Of a DNA stretch of 64,000 nucleotides, positions 22,701 to 34,001 are shown piece by piece. The stretch is taken from NCBI GenBank assembly GCA_963575745.1, contig CAUYUJ010012669.1, positions 466,001-530,000 of the forward strand. The letters are read 5' to 3'. The stretch comes from Prorocentrum cordatum. Taxonomy: Eukaryota; Sar; Dinophyceae; Prorocentrales; Prorocentraceae. Below the pieces are notes generated by a model. That model had not been told where the DNA came from. It did not search any database and saw nothing but the letters and a program-made list of their open reading frames with translations. The translations under genes were made by a program, and so were the position numbers. How positions within the stretch are numbered: position 1 is the stretch's first letter; each line of letters opens with the position of its first letter.

Positions 22701-22877
22701 GCTTCGCCCCAGGAGACCCTCAGGAGGGGTCAAGAGGTCCCCAAGAAGCATGGCGACAGATCACCGTCGACCAGTCGATGAGAGCGGAGGAATGAGGAAG
22801 AGGCAGTAGGAAACAGAGAAGACTGACCTCACTATTCATGACCGCCTTGCTGTCTCAATGCGGTCAGCACTCGACCA

Positions 22878-22920
22878 GCTAGAACCTAAGCGCGCGCGAA
22901 GCGCGCGCGATGGTTCTAGC
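22878..22920. repeat. Palindrome with GCGCGCGC core
   Basis: CTAGAACC, TAA, GCGCGCGC, GAA, GCGCGCGC, GAT, GGTTCTAG form nested perfect arms. The inner part (CCTAAGCGCGCGCGAAGC) recurs at about 32798, and the outer part (CGATGGTTCTAGCA) recurs at about 28500, so these pieces belong to a dispersed element or its ends. Confidence 0.7.
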
Positions 22921-23700
22921 AAGCAAGCAAGCCATGCATCATGAAGACGCGTAGGCAGAGACATGACTAAAAAGTTATGGTGGTACGCCAAACGCGTCCC
23001 AGAAGCAGTCCGCCAAACGCGCTGCGAAGACGATGGTGTGACGCAACGGCCTGCTTTCATGCGTGAAGAAGCCTCATCGCGTACACTTCGTGTGCCCACT
23101 GCTGTCTTGGGCGGCCTCTGCGCCGGCGAAGAGCCCAGTCCTTCGGGGTACCGTCTGCTTCGCATACGAGCTGCTTCACCAGGGAATGGCCTGGCTGCGC
23201 AGCGATTTTTCGGTACAGGCTGACTTCTGGTCGTGTAATATCTGCGATAATGATTTGGAGCCTGCCCTCTCCAACACTGTTGCATTAGAAATGCGCGAAT
23301 AATACGAATGCGGGATACCAATGATTTATCGTAAGCATCTGCAATGAAAAGCGCCTAAACGATCTCTGTCCGCCTTGAGAAGCCACCAGGAATCTAAATA
23401 ATATAGAAGCAATGGGATATATGTAAAGCTGTCTGTTTTTACCAATTGCTGCGTGCGCCCAAAGTTTCTGTAGCTGTTTGAATGTGTTCGTGCTTTCGCC
23501 ATTCGGTGGTATAACTCATGCTTTGCCCGCCCATCGCAAGACACGATCCCACCCGAGTAGACGGCGTCCCTGACGTTCTGCACCGGCTCGCCCGTGGGCA
23601 TTCAAATCGTATCTGCACATGCGACTTGGATTTTTACCGTCTTGTCCCAATTTATCAATCGCTTCGCTCATTCCGCCGGCCCATATTGCAGCATCGCTGG
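22921..23700. other. Spacer without recognisable gene
   Basis: Moderate-GC, apparently low-copy sequence. Small frames on both strands have no motif, and no splice-bounded coding segment was recognised. Confidence 0.4.
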
Positions 23701-24330
23701 CGCTTGCTCGCGTGCTCGGGGGGGCATTTTGGGGGCCTCCTGGGGCCGCTTGGGGGCTTCTTGGGAGCTTGGGGGGTCTCTTGGGGCCTCGTAGGGGCCT
23801 CTTGGGACCTCCTGGGGGCTTCTTGGGGCCGAGGGCTGGAAATGTTGTTTCGTGTTCCCCCTCTTGGGGCGTTCTTGGGGCCCTCTTGGGCCGTCTTGGA
23901 GACCTCTTGGGCCGTCTTGGAGCCCTCTTGGGCCGTCTTGGGGCTCTCTTGGGGGCCTCTTAAGCCCTCTTGGGGCGATCTTGGAGTCGTCTTGGGCTGT
24001 CTTGGGGCTTCGGGAAGCGAAAAAGGTGGAAAAGCCAAAATATGTCCAAAACCTAAGGAAAAGCAATGAATTTTGCCTCTTGGGGCCCTCTTGGGAGTAC
24101 GCTTGGAGACCTCTTGGAGCGTCTGGGGGCCATCTTGGGCGTCTTGGAGCGATCTTGTGGCATCTCGGACGCCTCGTGTACCATCTTGGGGACCTCTTGC
24201 GGGCCTCTTGGTTTTGTTTGGGTCCTCGGGGACGTTTTCGGAGCCCTGTTGGTGCGCTCGTGGAGCGCTCGGGGGGACCCGGCCGGGGACCCGGCCGGGG
24301 ACCGGCCGGGACCTGGTCGGGGTACTTTTC
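23700..24330 (+). repeat. CTTGGG-family block R3 (TTGG orientation)
   Basis: Carries both conserved islands in order: GGAAATGTTGTTTCGTGTTC near 23838, then the A-rich island (GGGAAGCGAAAAAGGTGG) near 24008, ending with TGAATTTTGCCTCTTGG. It is followed by GGGGACCCGGCC tandem copies at about 24270-24310 and GCGCGCGCGAAG at 24357. It abuts the broken 3' end of LINE-C. Confidence 0.8.
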
Positions 24331-24419
24331 GTCTGGGGACCCCCAGGGGCCGCCCCGCGCGCGCGAAGTAGAAACATTGTAGAGCAGTTACCGGAGATCT
24401 TAGCACGCCTCTGGCCCGT

Positions 24420-26690
24420 TGGGCCGGCGAATTTACATGCCAGAGTTTTGCCCCTCCAGAATGATCGCCCCAAAGGTAATATGTAATTTGGATAGATGCT
24501 TGGATACAAGCGAAGCGTCGTCAGCGTATATCACGGGTAACAATCTATTCGGGCTCGCTTTCCAGAGCCAGAGGAGCAAAGGCGTCGTGTAGCATGACAC
24601 TTTGTACTGCTATAAAAAGGTATGGTGACAAGGGGCACCCCTGAGCGATGCCTGCGCGTTGTTGCCTTTCACTGGAGCGCCCACAATGGTCCACCATGGT
24701 GAAAAACCGTTCTGAATAGATACTGCTGATCATGTCCACCATAGGGAATGGGATGCCGAAGCGTTCGAGGGCTTTGCAAAGACAGTCCGGTTTGAGGCGG
24801 TCGAAAGCTTTTGCCCAATCGAGCAAGACCAATATCATTCCATCTCCTTTGTTGTTCTTATACGCTGCGTCCACCATCCTCCTGATAAGCATGAGGGCGT
24901 CTGATGTGCCACGCTTTGGACGGAAACCGAAATGGGATTCTCGCATGCGTCCTTCGGCTCCTCCTTGCACTAGCCGGTTGTGTATCATTGTTGCCAAAGC
25001 CTTGTACCCCACAGCTAACAAGCAGATGGGGCGGCAGTTGTTGGGGAGCGTGGCGTCGCCCTTCTTGAAAAAAGGAGGGACGCGCTCGCTGTTCTCCATG
25101 CTTTCGCACAGATTTTCTTTTCCCAACATTTGACGCACATCTACAGTAAGGCTTCGCATGCGTAATCGTTTTGACCAACAGCTTTCCAAAATTCTGTCGG
25201 GATATCATCAGGTCCCGCTGCTTTCCGGCTTTTCATTTTGCGAAGGGCCGTCTGCAGCTCAAGCTTGGTGAAGGTGGTCGTTTTCACGCTGAGGGTCGGC
25301 CCTAAAGCTTGTGTCGAAGATGGTGTCAGCTCTGGGAAGCGTACCTGCCACTGAACCTTTTTCATAATAATCCGCCAAAGCGTCGGGTTGTGCAGCGGTG
25401 TCGGTAAGGTGCCCATCCAAGTCTTTCGCACCCGCGTGTTTGGTAGCAGCAGGCCTGCGTAGTTTGCGCACTGCTTCCCAATTCCCTCCCACCAAAGATT
25501 TGTCCATCCACATTCGTTTGTCTTCCCGGCCTGCTCGGCGAATTGCTTTGTTCAGCAACTGTTCATTTCAGTAATCTTGACAATGTCTGTAAGAGTTTCT
25601 CCTGCCAATTAAGTCAAGAGTGCTCTGAGATATCCATGGGCGCTTCGCAGTGGCAGCCCGTGCCGGAAGGGTGTTGCAGCCGTCGCGAATGCCATTTCCA
25701 AATTTGTTGCCATAGAGTCTAGGTTTTCGACGTCGCCTGCAGCTCTCCATGCGTCATAGAATGTTGAAGTAAATGTTGAAGCCACCCTGGAGTCGCTCAG
25801 AGAAGCAATATATTTTCGAGGCTCGCGAGCGTCAGCCTTCGTGGAGAAGTTGATGGCCAGGTCGACAAAGAGCAAGTAGTGATGGCTGTTGAGCGCTGCA
25901 TCCCGGCATACTTGACATGTTGATACCAAGGGAACGTAAGAACCGTGACACAGAACGTGGTCAATTCGTGCGAAACGATCCGGCGTAATAGGGTCTGTGC
26001 GTTTTGTTCCCAAGTCGCGGTATCAACTTCTCATTTGGGAGGTCAAAGCAAGTGTTGGCAATGACCATGTCTGTTGCGATACAACACTCCACAAGCAATT
26101 GTCTATTCGTGATCCATGTCGGAGTCATCTTTGGAGGGCTCGCCAAGAAGACGTGCTTGCCAATGACGTTGTCTTCCCCCGCTTTCTGCTGCAAGATTTT
26201 GGCGTTGAAGTCCCCATGGCCACGGTCGTACTATGAGACGTGGTAGGCTTGATGAGTTTCTGGAGGTCGTTGTAGAAATCTTGACGCTCTTCCGGATCGT
26301 GCCCATTGTGGGGGGGGGGCATACGCAGAAACCAATGTCAGCATGCCGCCCACCACTTTAACACGCAATGTAGTTGCTCTCGACGAACATGTCCTGAAAG
26401 CCACAGCTGCTGAGGCAGCCCATGGTGTTACAATAAAGCCGACTCCGGCAGTAGATCGGACTGTGACGTCACATTCGCCAGAAAGGCATATGAGGAAGCC
26501 GTCGTCGTCTTTGTAGTAAGCTGTGCCATGGAGTTGCGTTTCTTCAGAGAATTGCTACACTTCTGTCGCGCATTATTTTGGTGAGCTCCACGAACTTGGT
26601 AGAAGAATCGCCCCGAAATCCCTCGACGTTCCACGTCCCGAGAACCTGCGGGGATAGTGGGGTGCAACTTCGGCGTGGTCTGAACCAGGT
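24420..26690 (-). pseudogene. LINE-C pol remnant: endonuclease and reverse transcriptase
   Basis: Endonuclease pieces in different frames are LGTWNVEGFRG (about 26660), a broken LQET site at about 26550 where bases are missing before AAGAAACGCAAC, a GDFNAKI site shifted by one base (about 26220), ARIDHVLCHG (about 25960) and NSHHYLLFVDL (about 25875). RT pieces are RKAAGPDDIPTEFW (about 25220), CRPICLLAVGYKAL (about 25030), SHFGFRPKRGTSDAL (about 24930), LLDWAKAFDRL (about 24820), AGIAQGCPLSP (about 24640) and, after another shift, VIYADDASLV (about 24520). At least five lesions are present. The RT is jockey/L1-like with canonical YADD. Confidence 0.8.
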
Positions 26691-27345
26691 GGAAGTATCC
26701 CGGGCAGACTGCGATAAGCTCGGCGGCTGCTTCAGATTTCCATGGCCCTGCATATCCAAGTATGTATGTTGATGTCGTTCGTCCTTCGCCACATTTGGCG
26801 TTTGATCAATATCTGAACCTCGCAAGTCAAAATGCGAATGTGAGGAAATACCAAACGAGTCATGTATTTTGCTGCATTGTCGTGAAACTCTGGGTGAAAC
26901 ACTCTCAATCTGCATGTTCGGTACCCCCGCAATGCCTACTGAGCGAAGTGGAAGATCATGGGTGTCAAGGGGTCGAGGAACTTGTGGGGACAGATTTGGC
27001 CAGATGGTATCTTTGCCCATTCTCGCCGTTGACGTCGTCGGTGATTGTCTGTCGGCTCCGGCGCTGGGTCGTTCAAGGTTTCCGTGATGTTCTTGCCCAC
27101 GGGCGTGGTCAGGTGAGGGAGTAGGGGGCAAGGAGGGAGCTCCGGAACAAGGTATTGGAAGATGTGGTGGAGAAGGTACAGCAACAGACGGCCATTGCAA
27201 GACGGTAGCTTTGCCCGGGTTCGTGCGTGTGGTCGTGTTGCCCAACATCGTACTGATACCAACTCCTATCCAGATGTCTGTGTCTAGGCTGGCTCTGGAG
27301 TCCGGCCGCAATCCCTAGTTCCCGCCGGAACCTTTGAAATGACCT

Positions 27346-28317
27346 TTACTTTTCATGCCCTTGGACGCTTTGTTCAAGAGCGACTCGCACTTCTCCGTGA
27401 GCTCCTTCAACTTTGGATGCTGTTGGTCTTCCCCTTCCTTCCGAAACGGTCAAAGCAAGCTCCCCACCCACGTGCACCTGATACGGGAACGTGTCATTGA
27501 CCCTCACGGTGTACTCGATGTTCACGTGCTGCTGCAACATGTACTTGAGGCCGAAGCACAGACTCCGCGCAGCCATATCCACAGGGTGCCTGTCAGGAGT
27601 TGCCCACACGCCGTTCCCATTTCGGGACAACTTGGCACTCTTGATCATGGCCACGGCGGTGTCCCTGTCCAGCGTGGTGTCGAACTCTGAATGCAATATT
27701 GTGGTGGTGTCCCCTTTGATGTACATGTTGTTCGGGGTCGGCGCAGATAGTGCCGAGAACAGGTCTTGGAGCCACGCCGACGCTGTGTTTAGCAAGCCGA
27801 AACCATCCAAATTAGCAAAAACTCTGGTCAACGCACGTTTCCCATCCACATCTTGTGCACGACTACCTGTAGATGTGTATCGCTGCTTTAAAGCCGCCAT
27901 CTCCTTCTCCAAATGTAATAACTTTGCTTGCGAGGCTGTATCCACTGATGCTTCGGACGTTCGTCCCGAGACCGGCTGGGACGTGTAGTTCGATTCCAAT
28001 AAGCCGATCCTCTTTGTCAAGTCGTCAATCTCGTTCTTCAATTGGTTGATGGCTATTTGGAGGTCACGCTTTGAAATGCCATGCTGCTGAATAGCCATAA
28101 TATCTTGCTGGATCGGTCCCAATTGCTCGTTCAAAATCTCCTGGAAAAGATTTGTCGTCAGTGGTTTAGGGGTAGTGTTCGCAATGTTGGAACCGCTCGC
28201 CACGCTAGTTTCCGAAAGACGTTGCTGGAATTGGTCTTGTAGTGCTTGTTGTCCTTCGTCCTCGACTTGAAGTGGTGAGTTTCCCGTGCGTCGCACTTTG
28301 TCTGCTGTTTTGAGCAC
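27346..28317 (-). CDS. LINE-C ORF1 protein, intact
   Basis: A 323-residue frame without breaks. The N-terminal 100 residues are Gln/Thr/Ser-rich. A coiled coil with leucine heptads lies at about residues 80-110 (INQLKNEIDDLTKRIGLLES) and a second at about 130-150 (KLLHLEKEMAALKQRY). The C-terminal half (ALTRVFANLDGFG ... VYTVRVNDTFPY-like strands) is compatible with an RRM-like or L1-type C-terminal fold, although I cannot confirm this by eye. It is inferred to be the nucleic-acid-binding ORF1 product. ORF1 is intact while ORF2 is broken, so relaxed constraint is not uniform. Confidence 0.65.
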   Translation of the reverse strand: MLKTADKVRRTGNSPLQVEDEGQQALQDQFQQRLSETSVASGSNIANTTPKPLTTNLFQEILNEQLGPIQQDIMAIQQHGISKRDLQIAINQLKNEIDDLTKRIGLLESNYTSQPVSGRTSEASVDTASQAKLLHLEKEMAALKQRYTSTGSRAQDVDGKRALTRVFANLDGFGLLNTASAWLQDLFSALSAPTPNNMYIKGDTTTILHSEFDTTLDRDTAVAMIKSAKLSRNGNGVWATPDRHPVDMAARSLCFGLKYMLQQHVNIEYTVRVNDTFPYQVHVGGELALTVSEGRGRPTASKVEGAHGEVRVALEQSVQGHEK

Positions 28318-28549
28318 GCCTTTTCACAAGAGTTCCCATGTGGTGTTTCTCAGCCGGCATATTCACGTATGTGGCCAAAGATACGAGCACCCAGAAGAGA
28401 TCGAAAACCTGTGGTGAGGGCGAGAATGCAAGGGTAAGCGGGCATGTAAGGGAAATGTAAGGGAAATGTAGTGGTCTTGAACCGTGCGTCACCGGACGGT
28501 CTTGAACCGATGGTTCTAGCACATTATACATAGTGGCTTGCATCATCTA

Positions 28550-29297
28550 TTCACGTGTATATGGGCATGTGTGTATGTATATATGTATGGATGTATGTCT
28601 GTCTGTATGTATGTCTGTATACATGTATGTATGTATGCATGTATGTATATATGTGTGTATGTATGTATGTATGTATGCATGTATGTGTGGATGTGTGTAT
28701 GTATGTATGTATGTATGTATGTGTGTATGTATGTATGCATGCGTCTATGCTTGTATGGTGGTATGGTGGTATGATTGTATGTATGTACGTATCTTTGTAT
28801 GTGTGTATGTATGTATGTATGCATGCATGCATGTATGTATGTATGTATATATGTATGTATGTATATATGTTTGTATGCATGTATGTATGTGTGTATGTAC
28901 GTATACATGTATGTATGCATGTGTATATGTATGTATGCATGTATGGATGTATGTATGTACGTATACATGTATGTATGTATGTATGTATGTATGTATGTAT
29001 GTATGTATGTGTGTATGTATGTATGTGTGTATGTATGTATGTATGTATGTACGTACGTACGTACGTACGTATGTATGTATGTATGTATGTATGTATGTTT
29101 GTATGTATGTATGTATGTATGTATGTATGTATGTATGTGAGTATGTCCATGTATGTATGTATGTATGTATGTATGTATGTATGTATGTATGTATGTATGT
29201 ATGTGTGTATGTGTATACATATTCATATATATATGTATATAATTATAGGCACATATGCAAATATGTGTGTGTATGCATGTGTATTCTTATAGGTGCG

Positions 29298-29342
<45 letters not shown>
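28550..29342. repeat. Long (ATGT)n microsatellite and (TA)n tract
   Basis: About 670 bp of imperfect ATGT (28553-29220), including an ACGT-rich patch at 29050-29071, then a TA tract at 29301-29342. The long Tyr/Val/Cys/Met and Thr/His/Ile frames are repeat translations. Confidence 0.95.
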
Positions 29343-29344
<2 letters not shown>

Positions 29345-29389
29345 GTGGGCGCGAGGCAGGGGGAGCCCAGACCCAGCCCCCGACGGCGC

Positions 29390-30000
29390 ATGGGGGGACC
29401 GGGCCGCCAGGGACGCCCCCAGACGGCCCAAGACAGCCCCAAAACATATGGAAAGGGCCCCAAGAGGCTTCCAACACTGTCCAAGAGGGCCGCCGAAATC
29501 TCGCTCTGACGCGCCCAAGCTGGCCTCCAGCGGATCCAAAAGGCTTCCAACAGGGCCCAAGGGGTCTCCAAGAGCGTTCCCAAAATGGCCCCAAGAGGCC
29601 AACATCATTGATTCTCCTAGGGTGTTTGATGTTTTTTCGCGTTTCTGCCTTTTCGGCCTCCCGACGCTCCAGGACGGTCCCAGAGGCCCCAAATATCGCC
29701 CCAACACGGCCTCGGAAGCCCCCAAGAGCGCGCCGAGACGGCCCAAGAGGCCCCCACCCTGACAGCCCAAGAGGCTTCCAAGGCTGCCCAAGAGAGCACC
29801 AAGAACGCCTCGAGAGAGACCCCAGAGGGGGAACACGAACCAACATTTCGAGCTCTCCGCCCCTTGAGGCCCCCACGAGGCCCCAAGCGTCTCCCAAGAG
29901 GCCCCCAAGAGGCCCCAAGAAGTCCCCAAGAGGCCACCAAGAAGCCCCAGGAGGCCCTCGAGAGGCCGCCCAAAGCTCCCCCCCAGACGCCCTGAGACAC
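29390..30000 (-). repeat. CTTGGG-family block R4 (CCAAGA orientation)
   Basis: The reverse-complement A-rich island lies at about 29605-29665, and the second island (AGAGGGGGAACACGAACC) at 29828. The block is preceded directly by a TA tract, as are R1 and R2. Confidence 0.8.
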
Positions 30001-30124
30001 GCCTGACGATCCTCGGCGTCGTCCCATCACCGAATGCCAGTTGCATCCCATGCCGCCTATGCTTCTTACGTTGCATCTTCGCGGGACCTCGTCAGTCCCA
30101 AAAATTGGTGTCTTTTCTTGTGCC

Positions 30125-30225
30125 CGACGCAGGCTCGATGCGGATTCGACGCGGAGGTGACGTGGACTCGACGTGGATTCGACGCGAAATCGACGAGTCC
30201 GACGTGGATTGGACGCGGATAGAGG
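30125..30225. repeat. GACGTGGATTCGACGCGGA minisatellite
   Basis: Several imperfect copies of a 12-18 bp unit with TCGACG and GTGGATT. Confidence 0.6.
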
Positions 30226-30279
30226 CGAGACGCGACAGAGAGGGTCCCCCGAAGATGCAACATAATGTTTCTTTCGCGC

Positions 30280-30480
30280 GTCGTCGTTTTCGTCGTCGTC
30301 GTCGTCGCCGTGGTCGTCGTCGTCGTCAAGGAGGAGGAGGAGGAGGCGGAGCAGGAGGAGGAGGAGAAGGAGGAAGAGGAGGAGCAGGAGGAGGAGGAAG
30401 AAGGATGAGGAGGAGGAGAAGGAGGGGGCGGAGGAGGAGCAGGAGGAGGAGGAGGAGGAGGAGGAGGAGGTAGAACGGGA
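30280..30480. repeat. (GTC)n then (GGA)n microsatellites
   Basis: A GTC tract at about 30283-30330 is followed by a GGA/GCAGGA purine tract at 30330-30475. Confidence 0.9.
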
Positions 30481-30559
30481 GGGGGAGAAGGACAAATGGG
30501 AAACAGGCCGATGAGGAAAAGCAGGAGGAGCAGGAGGAGCAGGAGGGCGAGCAGGAAGG

Positions 30560-30850
30560 GCAGAGGCCTCTTGGATGCCTTCGGGAGTATCTTCGGATTT
30601 CTTTCGAGAGTTTCTTGGGGTCCTCTTGGGGCGTCTTGGGGGTCTCTTTGCAGTCTGGCGGCCTCTTGAGGCGTCTTGGGTGCCTCCGGGTGTCTCCTGG
30701 AGCCTCTTGGGGATCTCTTGGGAGCCTTTTTGGGGCGTCTTGGGGGCATCGCCGTGGCGTCTTGGGGCCTCCTGGGCACCTCTTGGGGCCGTCTTGGGGC
30801 ACCCTCGGGAGCCTCGGGGGCCAGCTTGGGGCCAGCTTGGGGGAGGGGGG
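30560..30850 (+). repeat. CTTGGG-family block R5 (TTGG orientation, no island)
   Basis: Short TCTTGGGG units only; neither conserved island is seen. It lies head-to-head with R4 across a microsatellite. Confidence 0.7.
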
Positions 30851-30926
30851 CTCCTTACTCGGGGTCGCCCCCAGGAGGCCCAAGTGTGGCCAATGTAGCG
30901 TGCCACGCTGGCGGCCCACGTACGCC

Positions 30927-31103
30927 GAGGCGTAGGGTTGCAATGTCTTCTCGCGTAAGATTTGTTAGTTGTTGTCGCTCATTAGTGTTCAACCAGGGTC
31001 GCCTTGCTAACGTGCGGCCGTAGAAAGGCGGCACAGGTCTACCCCCCTTGCTTACAATTCTCCATGGGAGCATCTCGACTAGGCCACCACGGAAGTTCCA
31101 CAA
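30927..31103 (-). CDS. Candidate unassigned exon (minus strand)
   Basis: The minus strand encodes LVEMLPWRIVSKGGRPVPPF, then YGRTLARRPWLNTNERQQLT and NLTREDIATLRLG, with mixed residue composition unlike the repeat translations around it. It is bounded by a possible acceptor (CTGGATCAG before GGCAGG) and a GT donor (CTCGGC before GTACGT). I do not recognise the protein. It could also be a transposon fragment. Confidence 0.28.
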
Positions 31104-31598
31104 TCCTCCTGCCCTGATCCAGGACGCCACGCTGGCAATTACAGTTTCCATGGTTTGTGCCTCGGACGCACGATTCTCCAGCGGGCACGCTTGGGACGCA
31201 CTTTGGACTGTCTTTGGCGCACCGTCGCCTTGACCTGGGACGCATCGTCTTGGAGCGGGCACGCTCTGGGTCTGGCCTCCGTGGATCGGGCCAGATCGAG
31301 ACGGGAGCTGTGGACACCCCCTTTTGAAACGCACTATCCTCCGGATTGGGACCCAGGGATCGAGCTGGGTTGACGGCAGATCCGAAGATGACAGTTGGTG
31401 ACCACCAAGGCCCCAAGTGATAAATTCGGTGGTGGGATTTAATGTGAGGCCCCGTCAGACTTCTCGGATTACCTCCCTCCTCCCACCCTTCCCTCTCTGG
31501 TGCATTCTGCCGGTTGTTGCATCTTGCTTGCTGTCACATTTTACCGGTTGGTGCATTCTCTCTCCTTTAATCTTGGTGTTTTTCACCAAGGTTACGTT

Positions 31599-31848
31599 GA
31601 CCTCCGATTGGCGAGTCCTTGCTGGAAACCTCTGAACAGGACCGTGAAAAGTGAACAGGAGCTGCCATTGTAGGATCGCCAGGCAGCAGCAGCCTAAGTG
31701 GTGCGTTGCGACTCGCGCTTGGGTTTTGCCCAATACCCGCTCTGGCCAGGGACGACGGTTGAGAGGTCCTGCAGCGCTGCAAATCCCACCAGACCTCCGA
31801 TTGGCGAGTCCTTATTGAAAACCTTCTTGCAGGACCTCGAAAAGGAGA
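31599..31848 (+). repeat. Direct repeat pair 193 bp apart
   Basis: An identical 22-bp segment beginning GACCTCCGATTGG lies at 31599-31620 and 31792-31813. In both copies it is followed by diverged GAAAACCT and AGGACC-GAAAA segments up to about 55 bp. Confidence 0.75.
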
Positions 31849-31934
31849 AGTGCTTCAGCAGGCTCGCAATTCTGGACTTCTTACATCCGTAGACGGCGCA
31901 AGGGCATGCCGAGATCGCGAGAGAAGGACCTGGC

Positions 31935-32400
31935 TCCAAGATTGCATCAAGACGGCCCCGAGAGGGTCCCATGACGGCCGAAGATGCCCCCAAAACGACC
32001 CAAGAAGGTTCCAGGACTGCCCCTACTGGGGGTCCAAGCGGAGGACATCGAGCGGGCTTCGAGAGCCGTGCGCCCTCTCGGCTCCACCAGGGCCCAAGAT
32101 GGGCCTGAAACAACTCAAGAGGGCCCAAAGAGTGCACCCAAAGCGGCTCAAGATGTCCCAAGAGGGCACTCGAAGGGACACCGAGACGGCCCAAGATGGG
32201 CCCCAGATGGCCCAGACGCGGCCCCAAGAGGACTCCAAGACAGCCCAAGAGGCCCCCGAGGCGGTCCCAAGGTTTCAAAGATGGCCCAGGCTGCTCGCAA
32301 GACGGCTCCAAAAACGGACGCCAAAGGCTCCCAGTACCGCATTTTCTGCAGGCGACCAAGAGGCTTCAAGACGACCCAGCTGGAGGGCGCTGAAGCTCTT
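31935..32400 (-). repeat. CTTGGG-family block R6 (CCAAGA orientation)
   Basis: GCCCAAGA-type units; no conserved island is recognised. The piece CCTAAGCGCGCGCGAAGCGC lies 400 bp to the right, at 32799. Confidence 0.65.
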
Positions 32401-32859
32401 CAGTAATGCCCCCCGCGAAACCAGAGTCATCGAATTGGAGGCCTTGTCAGTTCGATCCAGATGGGTTTTCTTGACTTCGTTGCGCCTTAGCTTAGCCCCA
32501 GGTGCGTGGCCAGGAAGGGAGGGGGCTGCGTTCGATACTCTGTGGTGTGGCTTTGGTGTCGTTCACTTCGGAGCCAGACTCGGACAGTACTTCGTTGTTA
32601 AGCTCCTCCTCTTTCGTCCACGGGTGGATCCAAGGAAGCGCGGGAAACGTCGAATAAGCCCCAGGACTCCCCGACACATCGCTGGGATCCCAAACGTTAA
32701 TTGCCGCAGGTCCCTTTGCCACCCCCGAAGGATCTCCAGAATCGCACCTGCATTCCTCATTGGCAACTTGCAATGCGAGTTCCTTGGGCGCGGCCTGAGC
32801 CTAAGCGCGCGCGAAGCGCTTGCGTGCTTCCAGTAAATGTGTATACGCATATATGCATA

Positions 32860-33540
32860 TGTACGATGTTCTAGTTTCCCACATTTGCGGTTCATAGTGA
32901 TGGGGCGCACCAGCTGTCTGCCGCAGGCGTCGATTCTGTTTGCGTTCGAGACAATTTGATTCGCAGGGTACATCGTCGCCAGGTCTCGCGGGCGAGGCTG
33001 CAACGCCGTGGTCTCCAAAGCCATAATTGTGAGATAATCCGCCGCAGGCACCGATATTGCCCAGGGAAAACCATGGGTTTTGATCGGCCCGCCACATGCG
33101 CCAATTTCGTTGAAGCAGCGCGGATAAATCGTAGGGCGGGTCGACGCTGGGTGGCACGGGGGAGTTTGCACACTGGTTTTGTTCAGCCCAAGTAGTTCGA
33201 TGTAGTGTAGTGAGAGCGATGTGGGTTGGTCGTGAGGCGGGTGTCGGCGCGGGTGTGTCGCGGGTTGGTCACCGTACGGGTCGGTGGCGGTTGGGTCGCC
33301 GCACGGATGGGTCGCGGTTGTGCCGCGGGCGGCAGGCGGGTCGCTGGTGGGCCGCGGAGCGGGTGGGTCGCGAGCGGGTCGCCGGTGGTTCGCGGTTGGG
33401 TCGCGACGCGGGTCACGACGCGGGTCGGTCGCGGGTGGGTTGCGGCGCGGGCGAGTGGCGGATGGCTTGCGGTGCGGGTCGCGGGTGGGTCGCGTCGCGG
33501 GTGGCGGCTCGGGTGGCGGGATGAAGGCGTCAACAGCAGA
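32860..33540. repeat. GGTCGCGGGTGG minisatellite region
   Basis: From about 33210 to 33525, degenerate 5-12 bp units of GGTCGC and GGGTG repeat. The 560-residue minus-strand frame over 32563-34245 is largely the translation of this (RDPPATRP-like) and is not accepted as a gene. No motif was found from 32860 to 33200. Confidence 0.6.
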
Positions 33541-33936
33541 GACAACGCATTTACAGACCGTTCGCTTTCCATTGCTCGCTTGCCACGCAACATGTGTACT
33601 CAAAGACGATGGGTGCGACCACAACGGCAGCAACGGCGACGGCGACGACGAATGCAGCGACGACGAATGCGCCGACGAAGTTGACGCTGAACGATCACGA
33701 CGAATGGTCCTATGGTTGCAAAGAGTCGTCGAAGCAATCGCAGCATTAGGGTCAGCACTCGCAGCCCTGGTCACGGCAGCCGTTGCGACAGCAGTGGTGG
33801 CCGCAGCGGCAGCAGCAGTGCGCTCAGAAACTACTGCTGTTACTTTCCGGGCCTTCTGCTGGAGCGGCCTTGGCTGCTCGACTACTGCGGACTGGTACTT
33901 GTGCGGGGGCATAGCCGAGCGGGCGGTGATTCCGAG

Positions 33937-34001
33937 GCCTGGACCCCGTGGCGCGGCGGTCCCTCTGGCGAGCCGTCCAGGAGAAGCTGCGCACCTGTGC
34001 T
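33937..34001 (+). CDS. ABC transporter NBD exon 2 of 3 seen: D-loop and following helix
   Basis: A 65-nt exon encoding (G)LDPVARRSLWRAVQEKLRTCA. GLDP is the D-loop region, and the ARRxxW helix is characteristic after Walker B in ABCA-like domains. The acceptor is ATTCCGAG before GCCTGG. The donor is GC (GCTGCGG), because exon 3 then continues in frame as CAVIATKSMDEAEAL. It sits about 13.7 kb downstream of exon 1. It was identified by looking for the missing link between the other two exons, and all three join without a frame break, which is strong internal support. Confidence 0.75.

Larger units (their letters stand above)
24380..28520 (-). mobile_element. LINE-C, non-LTR retrotransposon, 3' truncated
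   Basis: The minus strand carries an intact ORF1 (28317-27346) followed by a frameshifted pol with endonuclease and reverse transcriptase. The coding relic stops soon after RT motif C near 24420, where CTTGGG block R3 begins. LINEs are normally 5' truncated, so losing the 3' end while keeping ORF1 points to a later deletion or insertion. The 5' side ends near an ATGT microsatellite. It lies inside ABC intron 1, antisense to the gene. Confidence 0.78.

Noticed and set aside
28533-29762. Long Tyr/Cys/Met and Thr/His/Ile frames
   Set aside because: Direct translation of the ATGT microsatellite and then of CTTGGG block R4.
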